DNA of 64,000 nucleotides, from positions 33,997,093 to 34,061,092 of the forward strand of contig OZ024900.1 in the NCBI GenBank assembly GCA_964017195.1. Reading direction: 5' to 3'. Shown in pieces: positions 47,167-60,519 of this stretch. This stretch comes from Siderastrea radians. Lineage: Eukaryota > Cnidaria > Anthozoa > Scleractinia > Rhizangiidae. How positions within the stretch are numbered: position 1 is the first letter of the stretch; every line of letters starts with the position of its first letter. The position numbers were made by a program, and so were the translations under genes. Under the pieces are notes generated by a model that did not search any database, was not told the DNA's origin, and worked only from the letters and a program-made list of their open reading frames with translations.

Positions 47167-47402
47167 TAAAATCGTTTTGGTGGCCATTCAAGATGCTGGT
47201 GACACATACATATCACCAGCTATCTCCGCTCTCAAAAGACTGGGCGCTACTGATCCCATCTTGAAAGACTACCGGAGTTCATTTGCTCTTGTGGGATACG
47301 CAGGAGCGAAGAAACCGACATGGATTACACAGGAGCAGCACGAAAGATATAAAGGACCTAGTGAGATTAATTTGAAAATCCCACTCACAGAAAACAAACC
47401 AA
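47167..47402 (+). CDS. ILEI-domain exon 3
   Basis: The exon starts after ctgcag and encodes HKIVLVAIQDAGDTYISPAI, then LKRLGATDPI, YRSSFALVGYAGAKKP and a short tail ending in LTENKP. This completes the ILEI fold (IVLVAIQDA, then RSSFALVGY). It ends at 47,402 with one base of the next codon (phase 1). The CTHRC1-like exon at 61,799 needs phase 0, so these two cannot be directly joined and one or more exons are missing from my reading. Confidence 0.85.
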
Positions 47403-47688
47403 GTAAGAGCATATAATAAGCAATATATTCACATTTAACAACAAGCAGATGAAGTTTTCATGGACAGCATTCTCTAATTTGGTACTTCTTCAAACATCGA
47501 AAACGTAATCCAGGAATTTGTAAACTTTTAATAAGAAAACGTCCTTAGCAAATGGTTAATTGTTGTTTTTACAAAAATTAGCAATTCGGTGACGCCATAT
47601 TTCTAATTCCATTTACCGAACAACTAGGTCTCGATTGACAAGTGCTAAGCTAAACAGAACTTGATGTGTTGTGACAGGAGGCATAATC

Positions 47689-47858
47689 GAAAGGAATGAA
47701 ACATAGAATAAAACGATGTGAACTGCGAAATAGAAATGCTTAATTACTTAATTCGAAATTGCTTAAATTGCGATTACAACTGCGATGGTCACATCTTCAT
47801 TTCATTTGTATTTCCGCAGTTCACATCATTTCGTTCTATGTTTCATTCCTTTCACCGG
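47689..47858. mobile_element. 170 bp foldback MITE
   Basis: GAAAGGAATGAAACATAGAA and its inverse near the right end are followed by inverted matches around GATGTGAACTGCG. The interior has short forms of the same motif, such as attgcgattacaactgcgat. Confidence 0.85.
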
Positions 47859-49486
47859 TCACAATGAACTCAATAAAGTGGCCTACTCCCAAAATCTGAG
47901 ACTATGTTGGCATTATTGAGCCTGCAATCTGGCAGGTCATTTAAACCTACGATGGTGGTCATTAATCTCGGGGCCCGGGTTTGACTCCGTTAAGAAGAAT
48001 CAGGATTTTTTCGGAGTAAATTAAAATCAACTTGAGAATGCTTCTTCATTAATTTCAAAAACTGAGAAATCTTTCTCTCCCTTTTAAGTTGTTTTTGCTG
48101 CAGCGCAAGAATAGGAAAATGTTGCTGTTTTCGGGGCGTTTTAAACTTTCAAAATTTGATTTCTTCCTATTCTGTCTAGTTAATTTGTAGAAATTCTCTT
48201 AGTTTTCAGTAAAACAGTGCCTAAGGGTTAGGGAGTCTAAAGCAATGGAAAAACCGCGAAACCACTTTTGTTCACTTTTTTCCTGGAATCGCGAAAATTA
48301 ATACTCGCGAAAATGCGCCCGAATTTTAGCGAATTTGAGTGCGCGCGAAAATTCTTAAGAATATATTACTAGCTAATAACTTAAAATTTGTGAAAACAAA
48401 AATACTGTTTATAGTTTTCTTGTCGGTTTGGAACCAAAGAAAAAATCTGAGAATAAATAAGAAGGTGTTAGAAAAAGCTAAATTAACAGAAGACGGCTGA
48501 AATTAAAATTGTAGAGGGGAGGGAGTGCTTAAAGTTGTCGCTTTTGCTGTCGAAAAAGTGAGTTCAAACCTTATTCTTAATTTCTTCTTAATTTGCGCAC
48601 GAACTTTTGCAAACACACAGCAGTTCAGACGTATCTTGAGCGATCAAGGGCAAATATTTCTTTTGTTTTTATAACCGCTCTCTTGGATAACTAGAATAAA
48701 GGAGAATGCCAATTATGAAAGCTACAAAGGGAATACGAGGTATTCTGAAAGATGAACGATGGGGAGATGGGGGATGGGGGGAGGGGGAAGAAACAATACG
48801 CGATTTTCTTTCTTTCCCGCCCGTTTTGAGCTCCCATCCTCGTTCACTGCTCTCTCATCCCTTTACATTTTTGCTAATCCAGGATGGTGCCCACACGAAT
48901 GGAAAGTGATACAGTTGAAAACCACGTCCAACTTGCTCTTATTTAAACCTTGGAGATTAGAAAGTTAAATAAGACATTCCTTTTACCTATCAGTTTTAAA
49001 AACAGAACATTTGAACTAATTATTTCTGTTACCTATGTCTATCTTCAGAAAAACGGTGATCTCGTGGACTTCAAAGGAGGAGATAGTATGAGAAAAACAT
49101 GGAAAAGACGACAAGCTGAAGATAAGAACTTAAAATTGTTAAGCATAGCATTAGTTGAAATGGTGGTTGCATGAACAAATAAAAGTCTGAATTGGCATAA
49201 AAAATTATTCATTTTAAAGAAATACAAATTGATCTTGCTGTTGGGAGATGTTGAAGTGAATTTATCTTGCAGAAGTGTGCTGACCTAGCCGACAATTGTC
49301 TGAATCTACTCACTAAATTGATACGGGACTTGAACTAGATGGGAGATAATAAAGTGTATTCATCTGATAGAGGCTCGCAATTATCTCGCTGCGAATTGTC
49401 TGAAAGTATTTTTCAGTTGGCATAGGACTTGACTAAGGGGCCAAAGTAAAATTATTTGAGATAAATTTCCATCTCAGCCACCATTC

Positions 49487-49687
49487 ACACGTTGAGCGAT
49501 CGGTCGATAATTTGATGATTTAGTTTACGGCTCTGTTTGAATTCCGGCATTTCGTTTTCATGTAAAAATGTTGCAACAAACTTATTCTTGTCGTCTTGAT
49601 GTTGTTTGGTTGTTTATTGAATCTTTCCGAAAAAGCATAGCGCCACGCCTTTTAAAAACTTTTTATACTGTTGATCGCTCAACGTGT
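49487..49687. repeat. Perfect 15 bp inverted repeat bracketing 200 bp
   Basis: ACACGTTGAGCGATC at 49,487 and GATCGCTCAACGTGT at 49,673 could be the ends of a small MITE. The interior is non-coding. Confidence 0.6.
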
Positions 49688-50389
49688 AGATAAACGTTGT
49701 GTTCATTTATCATTAAAGTCGATGTGGTGAAAAGTTTGGGAATTTTAAGTTGGCACTTGAAGTTTATCATAACAAATTAATCACGGATTGCAACTTTGCT
49801 GATATTCAACTTAACGTTTCCTGAAAAGTCAATTTCAGTGCTAAAAATGCAATTTCACAAGGAGGTACAGCCGCTGATCTTTTGTTTGAAATCAGCAAGA
49901 AAGTACAAAAGATGTAAAATGCTTTCGTATCCATGTCTAAAAAACTTAACAAAACGGAATTAGAGTCGAATAATGTCCAATTGTCTCGTAGATTTTTGCA
50001 TGTTTTGTAAATTTTTAAAGCGTTTCAACTAATATAAACAAGAATCCAAAAACTTGATAAGAAATAAATAACTTTTAAGCTGATTTAAAAGTTAACCGTG
50101 ACCCGTAGAGCGTCCCAAATTCTTTCTGATTTTCATCATTAAATTTGCTACGAACTGAAAATGAAAAAAATATTTTCGTGCTCCGCAGTTTTGCAAGATC
50201 ACATCTTAAGAGGGGCCAGTCTACGTCAGTTTTTCTCCGGTGTTTTCCGATCATCGACTGGACAATTTGAATTTATATTACGAAATTCCATTTGGCACAA
50301 GCTATCAAATGAAACTGTTACTCAACAGCTTTCATACAGGATTTCATTTACGGGTCAATGCAAAAGTAATAACTACCTTTATCAACATC

Positions 50390-50865
50390 ACAAGAAAGTA
50401 CTGCTCAGTAGCTTCATTTTAATGGTCACCTTTTAGGATTTCATCCACAGACTCAAAAGTTAGTACCACCTTGTACAGCATAATAAACAGCACCACAGGA
50501 AAGTACTGCTCAGTAGCTTTCATTTGAATGGTCACACTTTAGGATTTCATCCACATACTCAAAAGTTAGAATCACCCTGTACAGCATAATAAACAGCACC
50601 ACAGGAAAGTACTGCTCAGTAGCTTTCATTTGAGTGGTCACACTTTAGGATTTCATCCGCAGATTCAAAAGTTAGAACCACCTTGTACAGCATAATAAAC
50701 AGCACCACAGGAAAGTACCGTTTATTTGAATGAGGATCTTGAATAGCTGATCTCTGGGATTTCATCCACAGCACTATAAACAGTACCACAGGAAAATACT
50801 ATTCGGTAGCACTCGTTTGAATGATCACACTCAATGGTTTCATCCACAGACTCAAAAGGAAAAAA
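50390..50865. repeat. 107 bp tandem repeat, about four copies
   Basis: The motif tactgctcagtagc recurs at 50,399, 50,506 and 50,613, with a degenerate fourth copy to 50,865. Each unit includes ggatttcatccacagactca and caccttgtacagcataataa. Inverted copies occur at 53,150–53,350, and single copies lie within both MULE copies (27,185–27,260 and 57,480–57,555). Confidence 0.88.
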
Positions 50866-53149
50866 AACATCCTAAATGACGAGAGGTCTGAAGAAACTGG
50901 AATTAAAAGGATTAACCAAAGACTGGCGTAGTGGGTGTGATTAACACTGAATTGTGTGTTTACAGATATGATAGACCGTCAGTGCCTTCTTAAAAATGTC
51001 AACGCAATCGCCACATCAACTGATCCATTTCAAGCAGACAAGAGAGCAAAAGCATTATTCAATCTTGGAACTAAATTAATAAATCCATTGAAACTATTAT
51101 GGATCATAAATTTGTTTCAAAAATCTCTCCGGTTTCACATTTTAGAATAATTGAACAGAGTGGATATTAATAAGGAAACCAATCTCAAGGAAAAATGCTT
51201 ATGTTCTCTTGTCTTTTTGGAAGTTTAGTTTACAAAACCCTGATATCTGGTTCAAAGGAACGTTGGTGCTAAGGGCGACCAATATTGACCAGTTTTACAG
51301 GCCAAAAAAACAAACCAAGAGGCTTTTTGTTATTGGTAAACGAACGATTCGTCGGCCGTTTTTAGTGTTGCAGAACAGTTGTAGTCGGCTCGTTCTTCGA
51401 TATAAAATTCAGCAAAGTTGAAGATTCTGAAAAATGTCAGTTTAAGCAGACTTTAAATTACATTTTTTGTCACACAGTTGCACATGTCCTGGTTGCCGTT
51501 TCAATGTTTGATCAACAAAATAACAACAAATGATAGTCCCTGTTATTTACCCAACAAACTTTAAGATACTGAGACAAAGTAGTAGAGGTCAAATTACATC
51601 TTTTTTACACAACTGTCTTGCTTATGGTAGGGATAAAAATTGTCAGAGAAGTATTTGTCGCTGTATTGTTTATGGCAATAACGTTCAGATTTTGAAAATC
51701 AAAATAAACCGAGATGGAATTTTTACACATGCAGTTATCCTGTTTATCAATACTTTTTTTTAAATTAAAAAACTAGTACTGAAAACTAGTACTGATTTTC
51801 AAACGAAACAACTATTTAGTCGGCATGTTTTGCTCCAAAACCATAATGACATGCAATATTCGGGAGTATTGTGTTTTCTAACTCACAAACACTGGTGTGA
51901 AACTTGCAACTTGATTTTGAGATATCAAATCATTAGTTAAAGTGTTCAATGTGGTCTGTACAACCTAGGAATAGAAACAGAATTTTCCAATCGATCCCTC
52001 AGTGGGTGAGTTTAGAATTTTTAAACCGAAACAAGACGTGTGTTTAGGAGCAAGGCTTGAAAAACTTTGAGTTTCTTCCCACGGACCAGGCATTGGGTTT
52101 CACTAGCTCTTACATGTAGTTATTAGTTATTGCGTTGGAGGAAGAGACTTTTTCTGCTGGCAATCGACGTACCACAGGATGAATATTTTAGATGAAAGTT
52201 TCATAGCTAAACTTAACTTGTACCGGAGTAAGGCAACAGAAAGAACATGGAGCCAATTATCTGCTATTACCTTCTAAATTTCACCACTTGCTCCAAGCTT
52301 AAGCAAATGTTCGTTGTTCTTGGTTTAGAAACAGAGTTATTAGGTCACAAGTTTGTTTGTTTTTCTTTTCCTGTGCCACAAAAAGAGCTTTGTTATTATA
52401 AGCAACATTGCAATTTATGAATAATCTAAAAATGAAAGAACAATCGATCGTACCTTCACGACGACATTAGTGGTCAAGGAATGGTATGTGGTTTTACTGA
52501 AAAAAGCAAGAATACTCTATGAAGAGGTCTGAGATGAAGGTACGCCCGAAGGACTTTTGAGTTTCTGTGACGCGTACTGTACTTCATGATACATTTAAGA
52601 GAACCACATCGGGGATTAATAACTTGTAACGGTGTAAGGGATTTTTTGCTTCAGTTTATATTGAGCTGACGATTTTTTTATCCAGATACTATCGTTTTCA
52701 CTCATTATACAAAACAGTAAAATGTCTACCTTAGCTTAATTTGAGTTTTGTAAACAAGAGAGACTTCTTTTAGAAAAAGTCGAAGGAGTATGTAACTAAA
52801 AGCTTGAAAATTAGTTTATTTTGCATTTAGCAAGGGGCCTTCTTATTAACTCAAATAAGCTGCTATTGCTGGTCTTACAGTTCAACAGTGAGAATACCAT
52901 GTTATCTTGTATTATTGTTATTCTTCTGTTATTGAAACAGATTTTAAGGAAACAACTGTAGTGGCCTTAAAAATCATTTTCAGTTGATTGTTTAGTTCAA
53001 CTTTTCTGTAAGAAGGAAGCTTAATAAAAGTATTAAATCATCATGTGATTCAAATGTTTTCTTTTCTGTTGTTTGTCAGTAATTAAGCTCTTGGTGTTTT
53101 AACTGTTTATTTAAGCGTTGACCCTGCGGCTAAAATCGTAACTGCGATC
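50866..53149. other. Intronic DNA, no exon recognised
   Basis: A possible acceptor at 50,965 opens a frame (MIDRQCLLKNVN) with no family resemblance and no clear donor, so it is not called. Confidence 0.45.
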
Positions 53150-53350
53150 ATTCAGATGAAAGCAACTGAGCAGTACTTTTCTGTGATGCTATATATTATT
53201 CCGCACAAGGTGGTTCTAACGTTTGAGTCTGTGGATGAAATCCTCGAGTGTGACCATTCAAACGAAAGCTACTGAGCAGTACTTTCCTGTGGTGCTGCTA
53301 TTTATTACGCTGTACAAGGTGGTTCTAACTTTTGAGTCTGTGGATGAAAT
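53150..53350 (-). repeat. Inverted copies of the 107 bp repeat
   Basis: Two units in the orientation opposite to 50,390–50,865 (gtctgtggatgaaat, actgagcagtactttcctgt). The two arrays therefore form an inverted pair about 2.3 kb apart. Confidence 0.85.
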
Positions 53351-55625
53351 CTATTTAAACAATAGAGTTCTTCTGTCGGAAGGCACTATCGTGTGATAGG
53401 TTGCTCGAGGAAATCTTGAGTGAAAATTGCCAAAAACGGGCACTATGCTCTGATAGGCGCCCGCTGAGGAGAGACACTAACGCGTCACGTGATCGATTTC
53501 GACCAATGGGAGCACGCCTAAATTTAGTGTTGTACTATAATGAACAATACTTTCCTAAGCAATACTTATTACCTAGTAAGTATTGCTCAATACTAGTGAG
53601 CAATACTTTCTGTGTTACTCTTTAATGAGCTGCACATGGTGTTTCTCACTCTTGAGCATGTGAATCAGTTAAATTCTAAAATGGCGTAACCATTCTGATC
53701 AGACAAGCCAGTAATTTCCGACGAGGTAAAATGACTCCCGAAGTGAAATCGGATGTTCACCAAGACCGCTGGATAAGAAGACAAAAAAAAAACATTTGCA
53801 GAAAGAAAGTCTCGATATAAAAAAATATTCATAAATACAAATAAGAAGATGAAATGTCCACAACTCTGTGTATTGTTTTCTTTAAGAATTTAGCACTTTC
53901 CTTCTGGTATCTAGGTATGATTTTACTACAGGTTGAGATTAACGCTGAAAATGCGTCTTTGCTATTTTTATTCAGCAGCCCTGGTCTAGCTCGAACTTGG
54001 ACTATTAAGTTATAGTTATTGCAACTCCAGAAAGAAAGCATTGGAGTTAACCCCAAAAGTAATTTCCAATTGACGCCGGGTTAGAGTTATTTCAAGCTTA
54101 GACTAAAAGTCGAATTAAAGAGATGAACTGAGTTACCTGCAAAAATACTTGAGACACTGTTACGCGCAGCGCAAAATTTGGCTTCGTGCTCCCTGGCGCT
54201 TTCCCCTACCCCTCCCCCCCTTTCAATGTTGTTTTGCTACTCAGACCATGTCCAAATCATTGGGCGACAGTATTAAATGGGAAAGGAGGGTTACTTGGGG
54301 AATTGAAAGCTTTCCCGTGGATCGAGGCAATATTGACTAAGTAAGACTAGGTTTTAAGCGAGGGTGTGTCAACGCTTTTGCAACATAACCGCATAACCGT
54401 GACGTGTCTCTCTCTTTTGACTTGCCGGTTCGGTTCGGTTCATTTGATCGCTGGGGGGGGGGGGGGGGGAAGGGGGTACATACGCTTGAGTTTTCCGGTC
54501 GAGGAGAGGAGTCGTTGGCAAGGCATGAAGTTCAGTATTACGCTGATTACTGGACGAAGTGAAGCCAGCTTCAGTTTTTACAAGTTCCAGCTACAGTTAG
54601 TTTTGAAAGTTGACAGCTAAAGCCTAGAAAACTGGTGGATACAAAACTTCTGGTATATTATGTAATCAACAGAAAATTCGTGCTTCAACCAGGTCAGTTC
54701 AAGGTCTACTAAAGACAGGCGGTTAGTGGAGCAAGTCTCCACCGACTGCAATACATAAATTGAAATGGTCTGTGCGTTGGCTGTTTCAATCTTGCGCATG
54801 CTCAAACAAAAGAGTAGTCTTCTTCATCCCTGCGGCTTTACAACTTCGTAAGGGAATTTAGGGGACTTATATCTCGACAGTAGAGATTGTATTCGTATTG
54901 AAAGGGGAATAAAAAGCAAACTTGAAACTCAGTGAAACAAACAGAACAAACATACTTTCTTTCAAACAGTCAGACGCACAGCCGAAATCTATCGTGACTG
55001 GGTTTGCGCAATTTTTCCCGCGCTTGGAGCTGATTGCACGCTTCTGCTTCATGTTCTGATTTGCAGTAAACAGGCTGAAGTGTCTTTCAGTTTTAAGGTT
55101 TTTGTTTGCCGAACGATCTTGTGCTTTCAACTTTTTGGAACTCAGGAAGATTAAATAGTTAACTTTTCTGATATTAATATCAAATACTTACTTGATTGAC
55201 AGCGGCATCGAATAACTTCGGTTGTTTGTACCACGCCTTTGAGAGCCGTTCGCGCACAACACGCCAACAATCATATGCACAAACGGAGAGGCAAACAACA
55301 TTAAAGAAGGAAATATTTCTTCTATCAAACGCAAACACAAAATCAAAAATAAAACTAATCCTCATGAAAATGCATTGTGAATTTGAACATTTCACCAAAC
55401 GTGATGCTGTAGCAGTCGAACAGGCAGCAGACAGAGATTGAGAACACTTTAGTTTTTAAAAAGTAATACTGAAACCCGGGTACTGAACAAACAAGTATTC
55501 GAGACATATTTTGAAGGGTTCATAATCTGTCAATCAATGATTAGAAATAGAATTCTCGCCCCTTTTTTCCGCGAGAGTCTGGGCTTTAAAGGGTAGGTTA
55601 CTAAGCCTGTTTTGTGAAAGATGGT
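53351..55625. other. Intronic DNA, no exon recognised
   Basis: It includes a small hairpin-rich spot with repeated caatactt motifs at 53,535–53,610 and a G run at 54,453–54,470. No gene is visible. Confidence 0.45.
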
Positions 55626-56135
55626 AGCGCATGCTTTGCAATCCGTCAGAAGGAGGTCATCTCGGAAAATTTTCTGATTATGAAATCCGAAGCCACCCGA
55701 GGTCGCCTTCGTGTAAACATGCATTTAAAATCTAAAATCAGCCTTCTGAACACGCAAACCGAAAAGCCTTCTCAATTAAATTCTAGTCTTTCGTTTTTAG
55801 GAGTTAGGTATAGCAAAAGAACTAACTTTTGAACTGAAGTATCACAATATTCAAAGAAGCTTGCAAACCTCCTTTTCACGGATGGCTGATTTCAACTACA
55901 ACGTCGTGACATCACAGGTAGCCCAAGCTCCAAAGGGAGCCGTCAACATGACATTGCGTAACAGCGTTATATTTATAAGAGTTTGTATGGGAATATGACG
56001 ATCGTACAAAATAGTTCGAAATAGGGCAAAGAGATCTAATAAAATCGACTTACCTGCCCTCTTCTGTGGATAACTTGTGTTTCTACGGCATTCGGAGGCG
56101 TTTCAAAGCGATTCCAGTGGGTTTTACGTTCTCTG

Positions 56136-56178
56136 TTTTCCTCTCCATATATAATTCCTCCATATATGGAGAGGAAAA
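56136..56178. repeat. 18 bp-arm hairpin at the copy B breakpoint
   Basis: TTTTCCTCTCCATATATA and its near-perfect inverse CATATATGGAGAGGAAAA are separated by about 7 bp. They lie immediately outside the point where homology to copy A begins. Confidence 0.85.
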
Positions 56179-57678
56179 GTTATACACAGAAGAGATCTTC
56201 CATATTCAGCTGGCAGTACACAAATGGTATCTTTACCATCAACATCAACAGTCTTCAGCGCCTCATTTTGGCGTTCTTTTCATAAAAGGTCTGTTCTCCT
56301 TTCTGAACTGAATTTTCTGACGCGAAGTGAAACAAATTTATAGAAACCGGTGCGGCATTCTTCGCAAGACTGCGAGCGAGGATTATTTTCATTTTCCCGC
56401 GAGTCTCGCGTGAATATCAAAGGCGCCAAAAACAAGGGGACGACATGCGGGACGTCCTAGTATTTCGCGCCTTTTTTGTCTTTACTCGACCCATAACGCA
56501 TGCTCAGTTCGTAAAGTGCCGCACATTGCCGCACATGCGCTTTAAAAAACCGGAAACCTAAAAAGTGGGATCCGGTTTTTGATTATCCCAGAGTCCGTGG
56601 CATTTCGATCCCGCTGACCGTAAATGCGCGTGGGCTATGGGGACGAGATTGCCCGAAAGGAGGCTGTCAAACCGGAAATGGAGAGAATTTAGAGAAAGGT
56701 TCCGGTTGATTGAATTTCAGACAGACGACCGCGCAAAGGCGGGAAATTTGTCTTAGTCTAGTCCAGCTTTCCAACATATTATCCATCTTCAAAGCGTCTT
56801 GTCGCATTCAGACGGATCGTTTTGTTTGTTTGACCGGGATTTTTTTCGCTGATGGCAAGCAGATTTAATCTACAGGCAGTCAGTGCTTTGTTTGAAGTGA
56901 AGTTTTCCGAAAGGTCAGGTTTGGTGAAGGATGTCAAAGCAGCAGAGTCCATTCTCAGATAATATGAAACTGCTACAACCACCAGATTCTCTTGCTTTAA
57001 AGCAAGAGAAAATACAGGTGAGGCCTATCAATACACTGATAGGATATTTCAAGAGATTTAAGACCTGTTGATTTGTGATGCACACGGTTCGACTTTAGCA
57101 CAGAGAAGCCGGAAAATAGACCATGTCCAAGTGACTGAAGTGGGACATACGGGACGGAATTGGGCCCGTTAATATTTATATGGAACCAACCTGATTTGAA
57201 ATGATTTAAATTTAACAAACTGTTGGGGGGCGGTTGAGTTTTAGGTTAGCAGATTTAATCTATTATATTATTTTTCTTTTTGGGGGTGGGGGTGGAGGAG
57301 GTCATTAGAAGTAGCATGGGAACGATGTTGCATAAGAAGATTGAAAGAGATAATCGCCAAATGATTTACGGCCGAATGTAAATCCAACCTCGCTTCCAGA
57401 GTTTAAAGGGGCTTAGGGTGGTCGTTACGAGATTGGTCGCAAGACGAGCTTTCAAGTGTATTTACAGTCATTATACAAAATCCCTAACTTTTGAGTCTGT
57501 GGATGAAATCCTAAAGTGTGACCATTCAGTTGCAAGCTACTGAGCAGTACAAAACCCTTTGATGGGCAAAGAAGAGGCCTCCTCCTGGGATTTTACTTTT
57601 AATGCGGCTTTAAAGTAACGTTTAATTTTGTTTTGTTTTGTTTTTGTTTTTTGTTTTGGTTTTTGCTCTGGTGCAGAC

Positions 57679-60519
57679 ACGGCAGCTACGAAACGCAAAG
57701 TTACATGGGACGACAACCGCCCCGGTGGCTTGCGTTTTGACCATGTACCATTTATAGTGGTAAATCACAAGGTTTACGACTGTCAACATGGTGTGGATAC
57801 GCATCTGTGCGAGAAAAAGAGAAATCAAGCGGTGGGTTTTTCAAACGTAGTCTTGTAATAAGGTTTTTTGGCTATATTTAACCGGTCTTTGTGTTTTTTA
57901 CTGTAGGGTGGTGACCACGCCTATAGAAAAACTGGAGCGGGAAAACTACTCCAAGAATCCAGGAAACTTCACTGTCCTGCACAGGTGTACATGAGGGAGA
58001 TAATCATATTCCCAGATCACAAGGTTAATAACTATAAGAAAAAAAGAACTAGAATCAAGCAAAAAATTGAACTGGAATCTACCTCAAGTTTTTGCACTTT
58101 CCCTTAGATTGCAGAAAAAACGGAATGGCGTTGCAAGGCCCAATCAAAAAAGCTGAGGAAGTCTATACAAGACGGTTCAGCGAAAAGTGAAAGATGGATT
58201 CATGTCCTTTTTCCGTCTGTTGATGAACACACCGTGCATCCAACTGGAAATGTAAGTTAAGGTTCACCAGTCTACCAGTTGTGGTTAAATCTGTGTAACC
58301 TAGTGTTACATTCAAGAATAGAAAATGCTTTCCGCCTTTCCATTGAGTTTGGGAAAACGAGAAAAGCTGTGTGCACACGGGCCATAGGTAGTTCTCCTAA
58401 ACTTTCACGAGTGTAACCATTTATGGAAACTAGGAAAGAGAGTTTTCTATTTCATTTATAACATAAACGCACTGAAAATTGTCTATCTTTCCATAGAGTT
58501 ATCTTAAATGGCTTGCAACCAATCAACGCACGCATAGTATTTTGTTTATTTCATAAAAAAGAAGTAATAAATGGCAATAGCATGTGCATATAAATGGTGA
58601 TTACTGATTTTTAATTGTTTTTCTGTAGGCTGGTGGTCTTTATCAGCGCATCGACGAAAGGCTTGTGACAAAAATCCTGGAGCTGGTATGTGCAGGGGCA
58701 AGATCGGAAAAAGAGGTTCGCAGACATCTGAAGATTTTTGTACAGCGCGAGTTGTACCGAGGGATACCAGCACCTCATAAAATCAACCGACGGTTTTATC
58801 CCTCAAAAGCAACCATACGGGGTCATATTTATAAGTCGGTGATTAAAGAACGATTCTCCAAAATCGATCAAGAAGATCTTCAGAAGAAAGTGGAGTTGTG
58901 GAAGGTGGCTTCGCCTGATGATTCTTTTGAGTTCCACCCATATGCTACGTATTCCAACGAAGAAGAGAACCGACCTGAGAATGACGAGGGAAGTAGCAGT
59001 GAAAGTGAAGAGGAGGATGAAGAAATGGTTACGACATCCACAAAGGGGCTCCTATTTGTCCACCAGACGAAAGATCAGAGACGCCTGTTAGAGCGGTACG
59101 GGAATGAAATAAGTATGCTGGACGCCACCTTCAAGACAACGAGGTACAGTCTCCCCCTCTTTTTTGTTGTTGTCAAGACCAACGTCGACTATCAGATTGT
59201 AGGTTCGTTCGTGATTCAGAGTGAAACGACCGATTCAATTTATGAAGCGCTATCCGTCCTCAAGTCGTGGAATCCCAAGTGGAATCCTTCTTATTTTATG
59301 GTTGACTATTCGGAAGAGGAAGTGTCTGCAATTGGAAAGTTATTTCCAGGTAAATAAAACTGATAAACGGTAGGACTCTCATCTTTGAAGGTCATATTGC
59401 ACTGAAACGACCAGGCCCACCAAATAATAGTAACGAACGCATTCTTGACGAATTAAAACGCAATTTGCCACCAACAACAAGCTCAATCTGACTATCACTA
59501 CGCGGATACACGAGATATCATAATCATAACAAATAGCTGTAGTTTAGCAGCACAAATAAGAATGGGTGTTAGAAAATAAATTGCCTTGGACCCCCGATTT
59601 TTCATGTAACTCTCAGTACAAAGTAGAAATACGATAGTTAACAAGTCAGTCTGAGTTATTATCCGGTCACTGAGAGGCGCTTTTTAAAGCTTATTATATC
59701 ACATTAGCGACTGTATAGAGCAGCTGCTGGGAGGTAGAATACACTGCGATGATTGATATTTGATTCAAGTAAAATTCTTACTCACTACCGTTCGGCCGCC
59801 GTTACGTTAGAGAGCTATCCGGCTTAAAAGGTTACTTACACACAAACATGAAATATTTCCTGGACGAGAACAGCCAACGAAGCCCACCTCAGCGAGGTGA
59901 CCGCGCGCCTTACAATGCACTCCGACGTTGATACGTTAGCTCAAAGAGGTGCGTAGCGTATTTCTCTTTACACCGGTATTAACTGATTTTTTTCTGGCAT
60001 TCTTATTTTTGTTTCGTAGATAGTCAGATCTACATCTGTGATTTTCACCGCGAGCAAGCATGGGAAAGGTGGCTGGCAAAATCCAGCAATGGAGTCGTGG
60101 GAAATAAACAGACTATTCTTGCTAAGTTACGAGCGATCGCCAGGGCCCGAACAGAACCAGAGTACCTGGAGAAATTGGGGGAGTTGAAAGAGAGCGAGGA
60201 ATGGAAGTCAAATTCCAGCTTAAGAAACTATATCACAAAGACATGGCTTCCGCAACACAAGGTACACTGTCAAAAGATTTACATACAGTTTTGTTATGAA
60301 AACGTTACAACCTAATTTCCGCGCATTCCTGTTTTTGTCACAGAAATGGGTATGGGCGTTTCGAAAAGACCGGTTCCTCACAACCATTAACACCAACAAT
60401 GGCGTGGAGAGGCAGAACAAGGCCTTTACGTATGACTACTTGGAGGGACACAAACATCCAACCTTGAGTGGAATGCTGACCATACTTGTTGAAGAATTCC
60501 TTCCAGATAAATATATCAG
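57679..60519 (+). CDS. MULE-type DDE transposase, copy B, six exons without stops
   Basis: Exons are 57,679–57,831, 57,907–58,023, 58,108–58,251, 58,629–59,349, 60,020–60,261 and 60,344–60,519. All have GT/AG sites and compatible phases, giving about 517 codons. The core carries LDATFKTTRY, FMVDYSEEE and CDFHREQAWERW, the D-D-E residues and the FH…QAW signature of Mutator-like transposases. An acidic Ser/Glu stretch (SSSESEEEDEE) sits before it. The reading frame is open where copy A is frameshifted. The likely start codon of copy A (ATG, 27,046) is ACG here. A splice acceptor just upstream means the true start could be in an earlier exon. The C-terminal SWIM exon is absent, so the last donor at 60,520 has no natural partner. 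Confidence 0.82.

Larger units (their letters stand above)
47403..50389. other. Intronic DNA after the ILEI exons
   Basis: It contains the 170 bp foldback element at 47,689–47,858 and an inverted pair at 49,487–49,501 and 49,673–49,687. No exon resembling the expected Trp/Cys-rich link into the CTHRC1 domain was found here. Confidence 0.5.

Noticed and set aside
50966..51147. Possible bridging exon between ILEI and CTHRC1-like exons
   Set aside because: There is an acceptor-like tacag, but the peptide resembles neither domain and no donor gives the required phase.
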